Counted from the first letter of the stretch, positions 51,603 to 60,724 are shown. The stretch is 64,000 nt of DNA from Pseudarthrobacter phenanthrenivorans (GCF_000813845.1 NZ_JWTB01000031.1:1-64000); one strand, 5' to 3'. Translations and numbers: made by a program. Notes: a model not told the origin generated them from the letters alone.

Positions 51603-52607
51603 CTACTTGATCAGTGTTGGGACAATGACGTTGCCATTAGGCGTTGTCGTGTACTCAGAGAAGATGCTTGGATCTGCGCTGTAACCGACAAAGGTTCCAT
51701 AGAGGCCCTTTTCACTGCCCGTGAAGACATTGGTCGGGTCGTACTTTGCCTGGCCGCTGAGGTTCCAAGCCTGCAGCTTGAAACCAGCCCACTTCTCGAT
51801 GTAGTACTGCACCGAACTGCCGTTACAGGTCCCGAACTGAGCCGCGGGCATGCCGGCGCAGGTGTACTTGTAGACAGGCAGTGCGACAGTTGAATTCGCT
51901 AGCGTCGGATTGAGGGATGGGTTGAAGAGATCGATGCAACTGTTTGGAACTGCGGCGCCTGCGCTTGTCATGCTCCACTGCCCAACTTCGGCTGTAACGG
52001 TGCAACCCGTTCCGCCGTCAGGTGCAAGCCAGGCGAAACCGCCCGGGATGATCTGATTCGAGGGGTTAAGCCCATTGCAGTCCAGGGCCCCACCCTGGAT
52101 AAAGATTTTGTGCGCTGCCCCGTCGTCCTTGAACTCGCATGAAGCGAAGGTCAAAGGGAGCACTGTTACTCCCTTTTTGGGGTAATACCACTTCGCAGTT
52201 GCCGTGGCCCCTACTTTCGCAGGTGGTGAGTTCAGGGCGCTGGCGAACATCTTGCTCAGGAAGCCAGCGTTTGTAGTTCCATCCTTGGTAGAAGTTGTGA
52301 CGGAAACCTGGCCTGCGACTGATAGGTCAACGGACTCAACAGTGGATTTGCCGTCGTTTGAGTTGCTGTTAGCCAAGTTCGCGGCCAGTGCGTTTACGTC
52401 CGCCTGACTGCAGCCGCCCTTGAAGCAAAGGTTTGCTCCCCCAAGTGCCCCAGCGTCAGCAGCATTCTGCAGCTGGGCCCTTTCGGCATAGATTTGCCCG
52501 GTGTCGACCGCTAGTGCGCCGGCGCCGATGAGAACAACCATCATCACCGCAACGAGGACGCCGGCAGCTCCCCGCTCCTTCTCGCAGGGCTTCACGTTCC
52601 GTTGCAT
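51603..52607 (-). CDS. tadG: TadG-like pilus-associated envelope protein (locus 2)
   Basis: 334 residues from the ATG at 52607 (MQRNVKPCEKERGAAGV), with GGAGTTGGAG upstream and a 16-base overlap with tadE. Pseudopilin-like helix RGAAGVLVAVMMVVLIGAGA and DTGQIYAERAQLQNAADAG mark the family. The extracellular part has many cysteines. Only the first 90 residues are clearly like the locus 1 copy. Confidence 0.85.
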   Translation of the reverse strand: MQRNVKPCEKERGAAGVLVAVMMVVLIGAGALAVDTGQIYAERAQLQNAADAGALGGANLCFKGGCSQADVNALAANLANSNSNDGKSTVESVDLSVAGQVSVTTSTKDGTTNAGFLSKMFASALNSPPAKVGATATAKWYYPKKGVTVLPLTFASCEFKDDGAAHKIFIQGGALDCNGLNPSNQIIPGGFAWLAPDGGTGCTVTAEVGQWSMTSAGAAVPNSCIDLFNPSLNPTLANSTVALPVYKYTCAGMPAAQFGTCNGSSVQYYIEKWAGFKLQAWNLSGQAKYDPTNVFTGSEKGLYGTFVGYSADPSIFSEYTTTPNGNVIVPTLIK

Positions 52608-52987
52608 TGCATTGCTCCAACTCCGGTGACGGTTACGGAACTCCCAAACAGTCCGGTCAAGGTTGAGGAGGTATAGGTGATAGTTACCTTCGCCGTGGTG
52701 TTGGCCGCACAAGCTGCGGGGCTGAAGGTATATGCGAAAGCCGCTGAGTTGACTCCCGGTGCACCAGCAACTGCAGCAGCTTTCGCGTCGGTCTGGTTGT
52801 TCTTGACTGCCATGGTCCGGGCTGCTTCACGAGCTGCCTGGGTAACGGATATCTGGGCGTTGTAGGCGTTGGCGAACTCAACTATGCCTACAACGAGGGC
52901 CAGAAGGATGGGAGCCACCAGCGCAAACTCCACGGCGACGGCGCCCCGGCTTTTATGTTCCGAGTCTTCTTTGCGGATCTTTCTCAA
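52592..52987 (-). CDS. tadE: TadE-like minor pseudopilin (locus 2)
   Basis: SRGAVAVEFALVAPILLALV has the prepilin site (Gly then Glu at +5), followed by GIVEFANAYNAQISVTQAAR. The TTG at 52987 (131 residues) is preferred, with GGGGGA upstream; the ATG at 53044 lies inside a perfect hairpin and has no ribosome binding site. Start therefore uncertain. Confidence 0.82.
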   Translation of the reverse strand: MRKIRKEDSEHKSRGAVAVEFALVAPILLALVVGIVEFANAYNAQISVTQAAREAARTMAVKNNQTDAKAAAVAGAPGVNSAAFAYTFSPAACAANTTAKVTITYTSSTLTGLFGSSVTVTGVGAMQCNGT

Positions 52988-53013
52988 CGGATCCCCCGAG
53001 GTTGGTTGCGATT

Positions 53014-53048
53014 CCGGATGTGCCGCGGGTGTTGGGCGGCACATCCGG
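53014..53048 (-). terminator. Hairpin between flp2 and tadE2
   Basis: CCGGATGTGCCGC (53014-53026) and GCGGCACATCCGG (53036-53048) form a perfect 13-bp stem with a 9-base loop, 13 bases past the flp2 stop on the minus strand. There is no U tract, so partial termination or 3'-end protection of flp mRNA is likely. Confidence 0.65.
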
Positions 53049-53060
53049 AAGCTGGGTTGG

Positions 53061-53261
53061 CTACCAGGTGCCGACTGTCGTGCCCAGGCTGGTGAACCAG
53101 GTGTTGAGCGCTGAGCCGAAAGCGGTGACGCCGACGATGATGATGAGTGCTATGAACGCCACCAGCAGGGAGTACTCTGTCGCTGTTGCACCCTTTTCCG
53201 AGGAGATGCGCTCCCTGCAACCCGCAACAAAAGCGAGCACGGAGACCATTAATGAAGTCAT
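53061..53261 (-). CDS. flp2: Flp-type prepilin (locus 2, second copy)
   Basis: 66 residues. Leader MTSLMVSVLAFVAGCRERIS then SEKG, cleavage, and ATATEYSLLVAFIALIIIVG. The mature part differs from flp3 at a single position (GTTVGTW against GTKVGTW), while the leader has several changes. AGGAAC precedes the ATG at 53261. Confidence 0.92.
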   Translation of the reverse strand: MTSLMVSVLAFVAGCRERISSEKGATATEYSLLVAFIALIIIVGVTAFGSALNTWFTSLGTTVGTW

Positions 53262-53368
53262 TTTTGTTCCTAAGTTCCTTGTCCTAGCACGGTCGCTAAT
53301 GCGCCGGCTGATCACCCCAGGCGATCACTGAAGGAGGCAGCTTCAAGGTTCATCCGCTGCCACGGAGA

Positions 53369-53402
53369 GCGCCGCGCCCGCTGGACTGCAAGGACGCGGC
53401 GC
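53369..53402 (-). terminator. Hairpin between flp3 and flp2
   Basis: GCGCCGCGCCC (53369-53379) pairs with GGACGCGGCGC (53392-53402) with one wobble pair, 17 bases past the flp3 stop. No U tract. Confidence 0.6.
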
Positions 53403-53419
53403 ACTCGGGAGGCTGCCAC

Positions 53420-53620
53420 CTACCAGGTGCCCACCTTGGTTCCCAGGCTGGTGAACCAAGTGTTGAGGGCGCTGCCGAAGGCAGTAACACCGACGATGAT
53501 GATTAGCGCAATGAAGGCTACGAGCAGCGAGTACTCCGTGGCCGTCGCCCCCTTTTCCGAGGAGAAACGATCCTTGACGCCGGCAACGAATGCCATCATC
53601 GAGACCATAAGAGAAGTCAT
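53420..53620 (-). CDS. flp3: Flp-type prepilin (locus 2, first copy)
   Basis: 66 residues. Leader MTSLMVSMMAFVAGVKDRFS then SEKG, followed by ATATEYSLLVAFIALIIIVG and the tail NTWFTSLGTKVGTW. First flp gene after the 279-base spacer downstream of the peptidase gene; AAGGAC precedes the ATG. Likely the most highly expressed pilin of locus 2. Confidence 0.92.
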   Translation of the reverse strand: MTSLMVSMMAFVAGVKDRFSSEKGATATEYSLLVAFIALIIIVGVTAFGSALNTWFTSLGTKVGTW

Positions 53621-53899
53621 TTTAATGTCCTTAATTCGGTGAAATGGAATTGATATATATTTCAACGAATTTCCAGCTGCCCCCATAATTCCTTAGCGGC
53701 TGGACTTCGCTAAGAAGAGATTGTCACTGTCGCCAATGACCAACAATGCGTAGTGGTACTCGACTTTTCGCAGGCGAGGCAAAAGTACGTACTCGAAAGC
53801 AGCTGCCAGTACTCAGAAGCGAACGTAGGTATTCTGCTGGCTACTTGGAGGCTGACGTTGGATAGCCTTGGTAGCGCCGGTGGGTTGAGGTGACGATGC
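53621..53899 (-). promoter_or_regulatory. Presumed promoter region of flp3
   Basis: AT-richer spacer. On the minus strand TATATATC sits about 25 bases before the flp3 ATG and could be a -10. Farther up, the word GTACTCGA occurs at 53756-53763 and 53789-53796, with GTACTCAG at 53809, a possible regulator site cluster. No terminator-like stem separates it from the peptidase gene. Confidence 0.35.
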
Positions 53900-54625
53900 C
53901 TAGCGGGTGAAGAGTGCGAGGGCTGCCAAAGCGCCCAGCATTGAGGGGCCGTGCGGCACTTCCGTGGCTTGTTCGCGGCCCTTTCTGCGCAGGACAAGCG
54001 CCGTGACCACCCCGTTGAGGACAAAGCCCAGCAAGCCGCCGTAGAGGAGCTGTGTCCAGCCTAGGTACCCCAAGTAGAGCCCAACCGGTGCGGCCAGCTT
54101 TACGTCGCCCATACCGATGCCGCCCGGGGAAATGAGTCCCATAATCAGATACGCGGCAAACAAACTAGCAGCTCCAACGGCCGCTCGGAGCCATTGGTCA
54201 GATTGCTTATCAAGGAGTGCAGGCGGTAAAAGCAATATAAGACCGCCGGCGAGAAGGGTCAGCACCAGGGGATTGGGCAGTAGGTGGAGTGCTACATCAA
54301 TCCGCGCGAGTTGAACCCCGATTATCGCGAGGAAAATAAAAGCAGGAAGGCTGGAGGACATACCAAAATGCAGCGCAAAGGCGACACTTGCGACAGCGGT
54401 GAGGCCCGCTGTCGCAATTCGTGTCGTTGGGCGTGGCGCTTCGCCAAGTCTCGGAAGCAGTTTCGCGATCAGGATCTCCGCGAGGGGTGATAGGGCGCCA
54501 CCTAGGAGCGCGGCGCCGATGACTAGGACGAGCACGCTCCTGGAGTCCCCGTTCACCGCTGACAACACTGCATCCCCCTGCGTAGATGGGCCGCTCAGGC
54601 CCCAGCGGCCTCCAGCTACCCCCAT
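53900..54625 (-). CDS. Prepilin peptidase, A24 family (TadV/CpaA type)
   Basis: Membrane aspartyl protease that removes prepilin leaders. The two catalytic Asp motifs are visible: D in VQLARIDVALHLLPNPL and the GMGD of SPGGIGMGDVKLAAPVG. 241 residues, about seven helices, and no zinc-binding methylase domain. ATG at 54625 has GGGGTC upstream, and the N-terminal 20 residues are poorly conserved in character, so the start may be later. It is the only such peptidase in either tad locus. Confidence 0.88.
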   Translation of the reverse strand: MGVAGGRWGLSGPSTQGDAVLSAVNGDSRSVLVLVIGAALLGGALSPLAEILIAKLLPRLGEAPRPTTRIATAGLTAVASVAFALHFGMSSSLPAFIFLAIIGVQLARIDVALHLLPNPLVLTLLAGGLILLLPPALLDKQSDQWLRAAVGAASLFAAYLIMGLISPGGIGMGDVKLAAPVGLYLGYLGWTQLLYGGLLGFVLNGVVTALVLRRKGREQATEVPHGPSMLGALAALALFTR

Positions 54626-54862
54626 TTTGACCCCAGACCACCTGACGCGCTAATCTTGGTAGTCGTTGTGCGTGTCCTGTTCCGATGGTGCGTGCCCGCT
54701 TGAGAATCCGGTTGCAGGATAACTACTCAACGTGCACATTCGGAACTTCAGGATGACTGGTTACATGGAGCCCTCACCTCTGTTCCGGTAGCGCGCAGAC
54801 AGTAGGTGCACGAGTTAGTGACACCTAAACAAGAACGCCAGAACAAGAACGAGGCAAACACC

Positions 54863-55306
54863 GTGCGTACGTACACCCCGAAGCCCGGCGATATCAACCG
54901 CCAGTGGCACGTCATTGACGCCACCGACGTTGTCCTTGGTCGTCTTGCAAGCCAGACCGCAATCCTGCTGCGCGGCAAGCACAAGGCCACTTTCGCATCC
55001 CACATGGACATGGGCGACTTTGTCATCATCATCAACGCCGAGAAGGTAGCCCTGACCGGCGCCAAGCTGGAGCAGAAGCGCGCATACCGCCACTCCGGCT
55101 ACCCGGGCGGCCTGACCTCCGTCAACTACGCGGAACTGCTGGAAACCAACCCGGTCCGCGCTGTTGAGAAGGCCATCAAGGGCATGCTCCCCAAGAACTC
55201 CCTGGCTGCCCAGCAGCTCGGCAAGCTGAAGGTGTACCGCGGTGCTGAGCACCCGCACGCCGCCCAGCAGCCCAAGACTTTCGAAATCACCCAGGTCGCC
55301 CAGTAG
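54863..55306 (+). CDS. rplM: 50S ribosomal protein L13
   Basis: Early 23S-binding protein. The GTG at 54863 gives the standard 147 residues ([20 protein letters not shown]); GAGGC lies upstream. The open frame back to 54806 is not part of L13. A 237-base spacer separates it from the divergent peptidase gene. Confidence 0.97.
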   Translation: MRTYTPKPGDINRQWHVIDATDVVLGRLASQTAILLRGKHKATFASHMDMGDFVIIINAEKVALTGAKLEQKRAYRHSGYPGGLTSVNYAELLETNPVRAVEKAIKGMLPKNSLAAQQLGKLKVYRGAEHPHAAQQPKTFEITQVAQ

Positions 55307-55345
55307 TCCTGGCCACCAAACAACTTACTTAATACAAGGAGAATC

Positions 55346-55852
55346 GTGGCTCAGAACGAAGAACTGACCACCGAGGCCCCCGAGGCCGAGGAAAACCTGA
55401 CCAGCTACACCTCTGAGAGCTCAGCTGCTGAAGCTGCTCCCAAGAAGGAGCGCCCGGCCCTGACCGTTGCCGGCGCAGCTGTTGGCCGCCGGAAGGAAGC
55501 CGTTGCACGCGTCCGCGTTGTGCCCGGCTCCGGCAAGTGGACCATCAACGGCCGCGAGCTGGCGAACTACTTCCCGAACAAACTGCACCAGCAGGACGTC
55601 AATGAGCCCTTCAAGATCCTTGATCTCGAAGGCGCCTACGACGTCATCGCCCGTATCCACGGTGGTGGCATTTCCGGCCAGGCGGGCGCACTGCGCCTCG
55701 GCATCGCCCGTTCCTTGAACGAGATCGACGTCGAAAACAACCGTCCGACCCTGAAGAAGGCCGGTTACCTGTCCCGTGACGCCCGTGTCATCGAGCGTAA
55801 GAAGGCTGGTCTTAAGAAGGCCCGTAAGGCTCAGCAGTACTCCAAGCGCTAA
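55346..55852 (+). CDS. rpsI: 30S ribosomal protein S9 with acidic N-terminal extension
   Basis: Residues about 42-168 are S9 ([20 protein letters not shown] to [12 protein letters not shown], whose C-terminal Lys-Arg contacts P-site tRNA). The first 40 residues are an acidic Glu/Ala/Ser extension. GTG start after AAGGAGAATC. Forms the rplM-rpsI pair. Confidence 0.97.
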   Translation: MAQNEELTTEAPEAEENLTSYTSESSAAEAAPKKERPALTVAGAAVGRRKEAVARVRVVPGSGKWTINGRELANYFPNKLHQQDVNEPFKILDLEGAYDVIARIHGGGISGQAGALRLGIARSLNEIDVENNRPTLKKAGYLSRDARVIERKKAGLKKARKAQQYSKR

Positions 55853-55866
55853 ATCCGCTTGCACGG

Positions 55867-55900
55867 AAGCCCGTCCCGCCAGTTGGTGGGGCGGGCTTTT
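55867..55900 (+). terminator. rplM-rpsI terminator
   Basis: AAGCCCGTCCC pairs with GGGGCGGGCTT (one wobble) and TTTT follows. Confidence 0.8.
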
Positions 55901-55985
55901 GCGTGCGGGAATTCTTTGAGGGGATTCGGCGATAGGCGTCTGATATTTCCTATTTGGGTGCTAGTAGTGGGCGCCTCCTGGGTGC

Positions 55986-57911
55986 TCACGCAATCGGTTT
56001 TGATAAGTCATAGATGCCTTGCCCACCGACCATCTCGAGCTGAAAATGGCTCTTTACCCAGTCGCAAATTTCAGCGAAGGTGCTTGCCTTAGGCTGGGTC
56101 GCCATGAATTCATCCTGGGGAAGGAAGTAGCAAATTTGTCCGGCGGCGACCCTGTCTTTGAAGGCTTGGAGTGTGGGGGAGGGATCTGATCCAGCGAATC
56201 CACCGAGTGGCATGATCGGCCGGCTGGCCCCGATTTGCAGTCTTGCAGCAGTCTGCGAAGCGGAAGTGGCAGCCGCCCATAGACATGTTTTTGAGGTCGC
56301 CAATTTGCTGAGGATAGCGTCGTTCGGCGTCTGGCCGAAGGCAATGTCGTAAGCCCATGCTGGGTTTCCGTGCTTCATATCGTCGAGGAAGCGATTAATG
56401 CTGGCCGGGCTTTTGGTCAGTTGACCGGATACAGGGTTGGAACCGTTTTGCGGGATCGTTGTCGTGAGCGCAGATGTGACGAGCGGCCCGGCCAGTATGG
56501 CTGCAATCGCCATGATTGCGGCGCACACCTCAAGCCACCGCGCCGGCGGCGTAACCACCGACAGTGCTGCTCCAAGAGTTCCCAGCAGCAGGATTCCGCT
56601 GCCCAGCCATTCCGGCCAGCCGATCACGCTGCTCAGAATAAGCCATGAGCAAACTGCGGTCGACAGGATGCCAAGCGCAGCACACACTCTCACAGCCAAC
56701 AGCCGTCGGTGCCGGATATAGAGTGCGCTGGCCACACCTACGGTGAGGGCCAGCGGTGCGGAGAGTGTCTCCGTGTAATAGGTATGGATTTGATTGCCCA
56801 TGAAGCTCAGCACGAGGTAGGTTCCGAGAAACCACGTGACCGCCACGAAGGCCAGGGCTCTTGCACCCCGTGCTGGGGGCAGCAACTTCCATCCGAGGCA
56901 AACCAGGAGCGTGCAGATGATGGCAACGGGCAGTGTCCAGCCGATCTCCTGTCCGTAGTTCGCATTCAGAAGTCGCAGAAAGCCGGCGTCCGAGTCCACC
57001 TGCCTGAATTGTGCAGGGATGAGGTTAGCAACCGGATCTTCCTCGGTCCCGACTATCCGGTCCAAGCCGTTGTAGCCCAAGGTCAGTTCCAACACACTAT
57101 TGGAATGCGATCCTCCCACGAAGGGCCGCGCTTCTGCCGGTATCAGGTCTACCACGGTCATCCAAATGCCGGCGGTGAACACCATCACTGAGCCTGAAAT
57201 GCTGGCATACTTCAGTTTCCTAGTCCATTCCGTGTTACTCCAGAGCAGATACGCGATACTGATGCTCGGCAACACTAGGAGCCCTTGAAGTTGCTTGGTC
57301 ATGAATGCCAAGCCAACTGCTGCCCCCGCGAGAATCAGGTACCTCAGCCGGTCGGATTCAATCGCATGCTGGACGGCATATACAGAGACGAGCATCAGCA
57401 AAAGCATGAGTGGGTCAGGGTTGTTGTATCGCGACATCAGAACCACGATTGGAGTCGTAAAGAAAATGGCCGCGGCAAAAAGTGCAGGTACTGCTGCGAA
57501 ATGCTGGCGGATGATTAGGTAAATGAGCAGTGTTGATGCGACGCCCATAAGTCCTTGTGGTGCTAATACTCCAATGGGCGTTAAGCCGAAGATTTTGGTA
57601 GAAATCTCCATGACCCACAAGCTAAGTGGCGGCTTGTCAACTGTAATGGAATTGCCCCAATCGGAGGAGCCAAAAAATGCAGATACCAAATTCTGGGTGC
57701 CGGACTGGACGGCGGCGCTGTAAAAGTAGTTGCCCCATCCGTTGATCCCGAGATTCCAGAAGTTTAGAGTGGCATTGAGGGCCAAGAGGAGCATTAGAAT
57801 CGGCCGCTCCCACGCAGGATCCTGAGCGCGTCCCCTTATCAGCCCTCGAAGAGACCGCTTGGCCGCCGCTCTGTAGTCACCACCGAAGGTCGTAATTAGT
57901 GAAGCCGTCAA
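55986..57911 (-). CDS. GT-C fold glycosyltransferase, GT39/ArnT-like
   Basis: 641-residue membrane protein with about eleven to thirteen helices and a C-terminal extracytoplasmic domain. NYFYSAAVQSG in the first loop and TVDKPPLSLWVM (D92-K-P-P) match actinobacterial ArnT/PMT-like enzymes that move a sugar from a polyprenyl phosphate to a surface acceptor. The TTG start is supported by AAGGAGG eight bases upstream. The next gene upstream is a polyprenyl-phosphate glycosyltransferase type, so the two may supply and use the same donor. The sugar and acceptor are unknown. Base composition looks less GC-rich than the ribosomal genes. Confidence 0.82.
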   Translation of the reverse strand: MTASLITTFGGDYRAAAKRSLRGLIRGRAQDPAWERPILMLLLALNATLNFWNLGINGWGNYFYSAAVQSGTQNLVSAFFGSSDWGNSITVDKPPLSLWVMEISTKIFGLTPIGVLAPQGLMGVASTLLIYLIIRQHFAAVPALFAAAIFFTTPIVVLMSRYNNPDPLMLLLMLVSVYAVQHAIESDRLRYLILAGAAVGLAFMTKQLQGLLVLPSISIAYLLWSNTEWTRKLKYASISGSVMVFTAGIWMTVVDLIPAEARPFVGGSHSNSVLELTLGYNGLDRIVGTEEDPVANLIPAQFRQVDSDAGFLRLLNANYGQEIGWTLPVAIICTLLVCLGWKLLPPARGARALAFVAVTWFLGTYLVLSFMGNQIHTYYTETLSAPLALTVGVASALYIRHRRLLAVRVCAALGILSTAVCSWLILSSVIGWPEWLGSGILLLGTLGAALSVVTPPARWLEVCAAIMAIAAILAGPLVTSALTTTIPQNGSNPVSGQLTKSPASINRFLDDMKHGNPAWAYDIAFGQTPNDAILSKLATSKTCLWAAATSASQTAARLQIGASRPIMPLGGFAGSDPSPTLQAFKDRVAAGQICYFLPQDEFMATQPKASTFAEICDWVKSHFQLEMVGGQGIYDLSKPIA

Positions 57912-58089
57912 CGCTCCCGCCTCCTTGAAATTCGACTGAACTCGATCCGTGACAGCGATAGCATTCCCGCAGGGAACAATTCGTCAATGCTTTGTTGACA
58001 GGTAATAAATGGCGATGCGCCTACTCGACACCGGGGTATTCCGGCCAACGGGTTGTCGGCGGCGGGGACTTTGTGCGCCCTTTCGATGT

Positions 58090-59328
58090 TCAACGGACGG
58101 ACTGTCCCGCGGGCCGGAAGGGGAGAACAGCCGAACGCTCGTCCGCGGAGCGAACCCGGAATACCCAGAGACGAAGAAGCACAAACCGCAGCAAAGTAGC
58201 GAGGATGTTGGCGGTGGTCAGCACCAAAAGTTCTGTGCTTGGAGCCGGGTCGAGATTCACAGCATGGAGCACCACGAGGGCCGAGGACGTTAATGCCCAG
58301 GCAAGCAGGAAGACAACGAGGCCCTGAAACTGGTGCGTGAACAGCTTCGAGGGACCGCGAATACCGAAGGTGAACCTCCTGTTTACAGCTGTGTTGCCCA
58401 CAGCTGTCAGGAGCAGAGCAAGGAAATTGGCCTGCTGTGCACCGAAAGGTCCCTGGAGTACCAAATAGAGGAACGCGAACGCGAGAGTTGAAACAACACC
58501 GACGAGCCCAAACCGAATGACCTGGCCGAAGAAACTCGGGCGCCCAGGCGGGACTATTGGCCCGCGGCCGAGTTCGGCGTAGATGGCTTGGACGGGAATT
58601 GAGCCCTTCACCAGGGACCCGCCTACGCGAATCATCCCGCGAAGATCGTCAAGCGCCGTTTGCCTAATATTGACGCGGCTATCGGGGTCATCAATCCAGT
58701 CGACGGGGATTTCGTGGATCCGCAGCCCGGAGCGTTCGGCAATGATCAACAATTCCGTATCGAAGAACCAGCCATTGTCCTCAACGTGCGGGAGCAGACG
58801 CTTGGCGACGTCGGCCCTTATTGCCTTGAATCCGCACTGAGCATCAGAGAACCGGACCTGCATCGTGCGGCGGAGCAGGAAGTTATAGGAGCGGGAAATA
58901 AATTCCCGTTTCGGGCCGCGGCTCACGCGTGAACTCTGGCCGAGCCGTGTGCCAATGGAAACATCGGAATGACCGGACAGCAAGGGAGCCACCAGCGGTG
59001 GGAGCGCCGCAAGATCAGTGGAGAGGTCAACGTCCAAGTAAGCCAAGACCTTTGCATCCGAAACGCTCCATGCATCGCGAAGTGCGTACCCGCGTCCTTT
59101 GACTTCAAGGCGGCGATACTCAACATTCGGCAGTTGTTGGCTCAGCCGGGCAGCGATCGCTGGAGTCCTGTCCGTGCTCGCATTGTCGGCAATGGTGATC
59201 TTCCACGTCGACGGCATTTCCTGTGTGAGGTATTCGGAGAGCCTTGAGATGCTGTGTTCGAGTACGGCTTCCTCGTTGAAGACCGGTACTACAATTTCGA
59301 GCGCCAAGCCCCCATAGCTAGGTGTCAT
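58090..59328 (-). CDS. GT2 glycosyltransferase fused to a GtrA-like membrane domain
   Basis: Residues 1-250 are a family 2 glycosyltransferase of the dolichyl-phosphate sugar synthase type (EIVVPVFNEEAVLEHSI, DxD motif DVDLSTD). Residues 275-400 hold four helices resembling GtrA (FGLVGVVSTLAFAFLYL, NFLALLLTAVGNTAVNRRFT). Likely makes a polyprenyl-phosphate sugar and helps flip it. ATG start without a good ribosome binding site; TACGAT six bases before it could make it leaderless. Gap of 178 bases to the GT39 gene downstream. Confidence 0.88.
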   Translation of the reverse strand: MTPSYGGLALEIVVPVFNEEAVLEHSISRLSEYLTQEMPSTWKITIADNASTDRTPAIAARLSQQLPNVEYRRLEVKGRGYALRDAWSVSDAKVLAYLDVDLSTDLAALPPLVAPLLSGHSDVSIGTRLGQSSRVSRGPKREFISRSYNFLLRRTMQVRFSDAQCGFKAIRADVAKRLLPHVEDNGWFFDTELLIIAERSGLRIHEIPVDWIDDPDSRVNIRQTALDDLRGMIRVGGSLVKGSIPVQAIYAELGRGPIVPPGRPSFFGQVIRFGLVGVVSTLAFAFLYLVLQGPFGAQQANFLALLLTAVGNTAVNRRFTFGIRGPSKLFTHQFQGLVVFLLAWALTSSALVVLHAVNLDPAPSTELLVLTTANILATLLRFVLLRLWVFRVRSADERSAVLPFRPAGQSVR

Positions 59329-59440
59329 GCATGGATCGTAGGAGCGCCTGAACGGTTGGAGCGAGGCCTTTGAGGAAAGACAGGTACTTATCCCTCAAAT
59401 TCAAGTAGTCGTTAGCTGAGATTGCCTGCTGAGGCAGTCA

Positions 59441-60544
59441 CTACCTGCTTCTCTGAGTGGAGTACTTGTTGAGGTTCACGATTGGCGCCGTCAAGGACCG
59501 CAACTTCTTTTCGACCGGTTGCTCCACGAACTCATGAAGTGCTCCAGCGGCTGCGACGGATATGACAAACACAGCGGCTGCCATAGCTGAGACTTCCAGG
59601 ATGGACGCTGACTGAGTCCACGGCCTGAACACGCGAAGCACCACCTCGTGAACTAGGTACAGTGCAAACGACCATTGTCCAAGTTTGGTAAGGAGTGGAG
59701 AACCCAACATCCCTGTTCTACCTTCAATGTCTTGCTTGGCACACGCTGCTATGACTGTCAGGAACCCGGGAATCATAACCAAATTGGCGAGTGTCATCGG
59801 GATTGGGCCTTCATTTTTGTTCAGGATAAACGAAGCGGCGAAAAGGCCGGCAGTTAGGATTGCCAGCAACCCAAGCGACATCAGCACAGAGAATCTTGGT
59901 CGCCATCCGGCCTTCATAAGTCTTGCGAGGCAAATTCCAAGCACAAATTCTCCCAGCCGAAACAGTGGCATGGCGATCAGCAGATAATCAGCCGTGGGTA
60001 TGGATGTGACTGACGCTAGGACCCCGAATAGAACTGTTCCAGCGATTGGAAAGATGATGAAGACGCGGTAGTTGGGGCTCATGTGCATGATCCTGTTGAA
60101 CAACAACGGAAACATCAAGTAAAAGAACGCTTCGCAGGAGAGCGACCAGGAGACACCATTGAAGGCGTTTAGGAACGGACTGGCGGGAATCCACGACTGT
60201 GTGAGTGTGGCCACAAACAGTGCGCCTGGCAAGGATGCGCCGGACGAGGTCGGCAGTGCAGGTGCCCAGATAGCCAAGAACATGGTGACTAGATGAAGCG
60301 GCCAGATCCTGGCGATGCGGTTGAGGTAGAAGCGCCTTGTTTTTACGTCGCTCTTTTGGGACCACGTCAGCACGAAGCCTGAAAGCACAAAGAAGAAGCT
60401 GACAGCCGTGAAACCGTAGCCGAACACCGCAAGGCCGTCCCCAATTGGCGAGAAGTAAATCCTTAGGTGGTAAAGCACCACAGCTAGAGCTGCAAAAAAA
60501 CGGAGCCCTGTCAGGCTGGTCAACCTTCGTTCAGATGCCGGCAT
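59441..60544 (-). CDS. Membrane acyltransferase, OafA/acyltransferase-3 family
   Basis: 367 residues, about ten helices. Family marks: LTGLRFFAALAVVLYHLRIY with His26, FFFVLSGFVLTW, and RIARIWPLHLVTM. Such enzymes O-acetylate surface or wall sugars. The ATG follows a G-run (GGGGGCGGGACG). Same strand as the two glycosyltransferases, suggesting one surface-glycan unit. Confidence 0.88.
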   Translation of the reverse strand: MPASERRLTSLTGLRFFAALAVVLYHLRIYFSPIGDGLAVFGYGFTAVSFFFVLSGFVLTWSQKSDVKTRRFYLNRIARIWPLHLVTMFLAIWAPALPTSSGASLPGALFVATLTQSWIPASPFLNAFNGVSWSLSCEAFFYLMFPLLFNRIMHMSPNYRVFIIFPIAGTVLFGVLASVTSIPTADYLLIAMPLFRLGEFVLGICLARLMKAGWRPRFSVLMSLGLLAILTAGLFAASFILNKNEGPIPMTLANLVMIPGFLTVIAACAKQDIEGRTGMLGSPLLTKLGQWSFALYLVHEVVLRVFRPWTQSASILEVSAMAAAVFVISVAAAGALHEFVEQPVEKKLRSLTAPIVNLNKYSTQRSR

Positions 60545-60712
60545 CGTCCCGCCCCCGATTAATTCGCTCGATCCAGCTTGCTGCGGTGAGCTTATCGAAG
60601 AAGCCGCGATTCCAGGCTCAAGATATCGTCAACCTTCCAGCTGCCCTTCGGGAACCCGAACCTCGCACTCCTGAAGCTCGGCCACTCCGTCACCGCCCTG
60701 CGCCCCATCCTC

Positions 60713-60718
60713 TACACT
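60713..60718 (+). promoter_or_regulatory. -10 box for leaderless glmM
   Basis: TACACT ends six bases before the GTG at 60725, so transcription probably starts at or next to the start codon. There is no purine-rich ribosome binding site before this GTG. No clear -35. Confidence 0.5.
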
Positions 60719-60724
60719 TGACCG

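Noticed and set aside
52988..53044. TadE (locus 2) starting at the ATG at 53044
   Set aside because: The ATG is within a perfect 13-bp stem and has no ribosome binding site; the preceding residues are not TadE-like.
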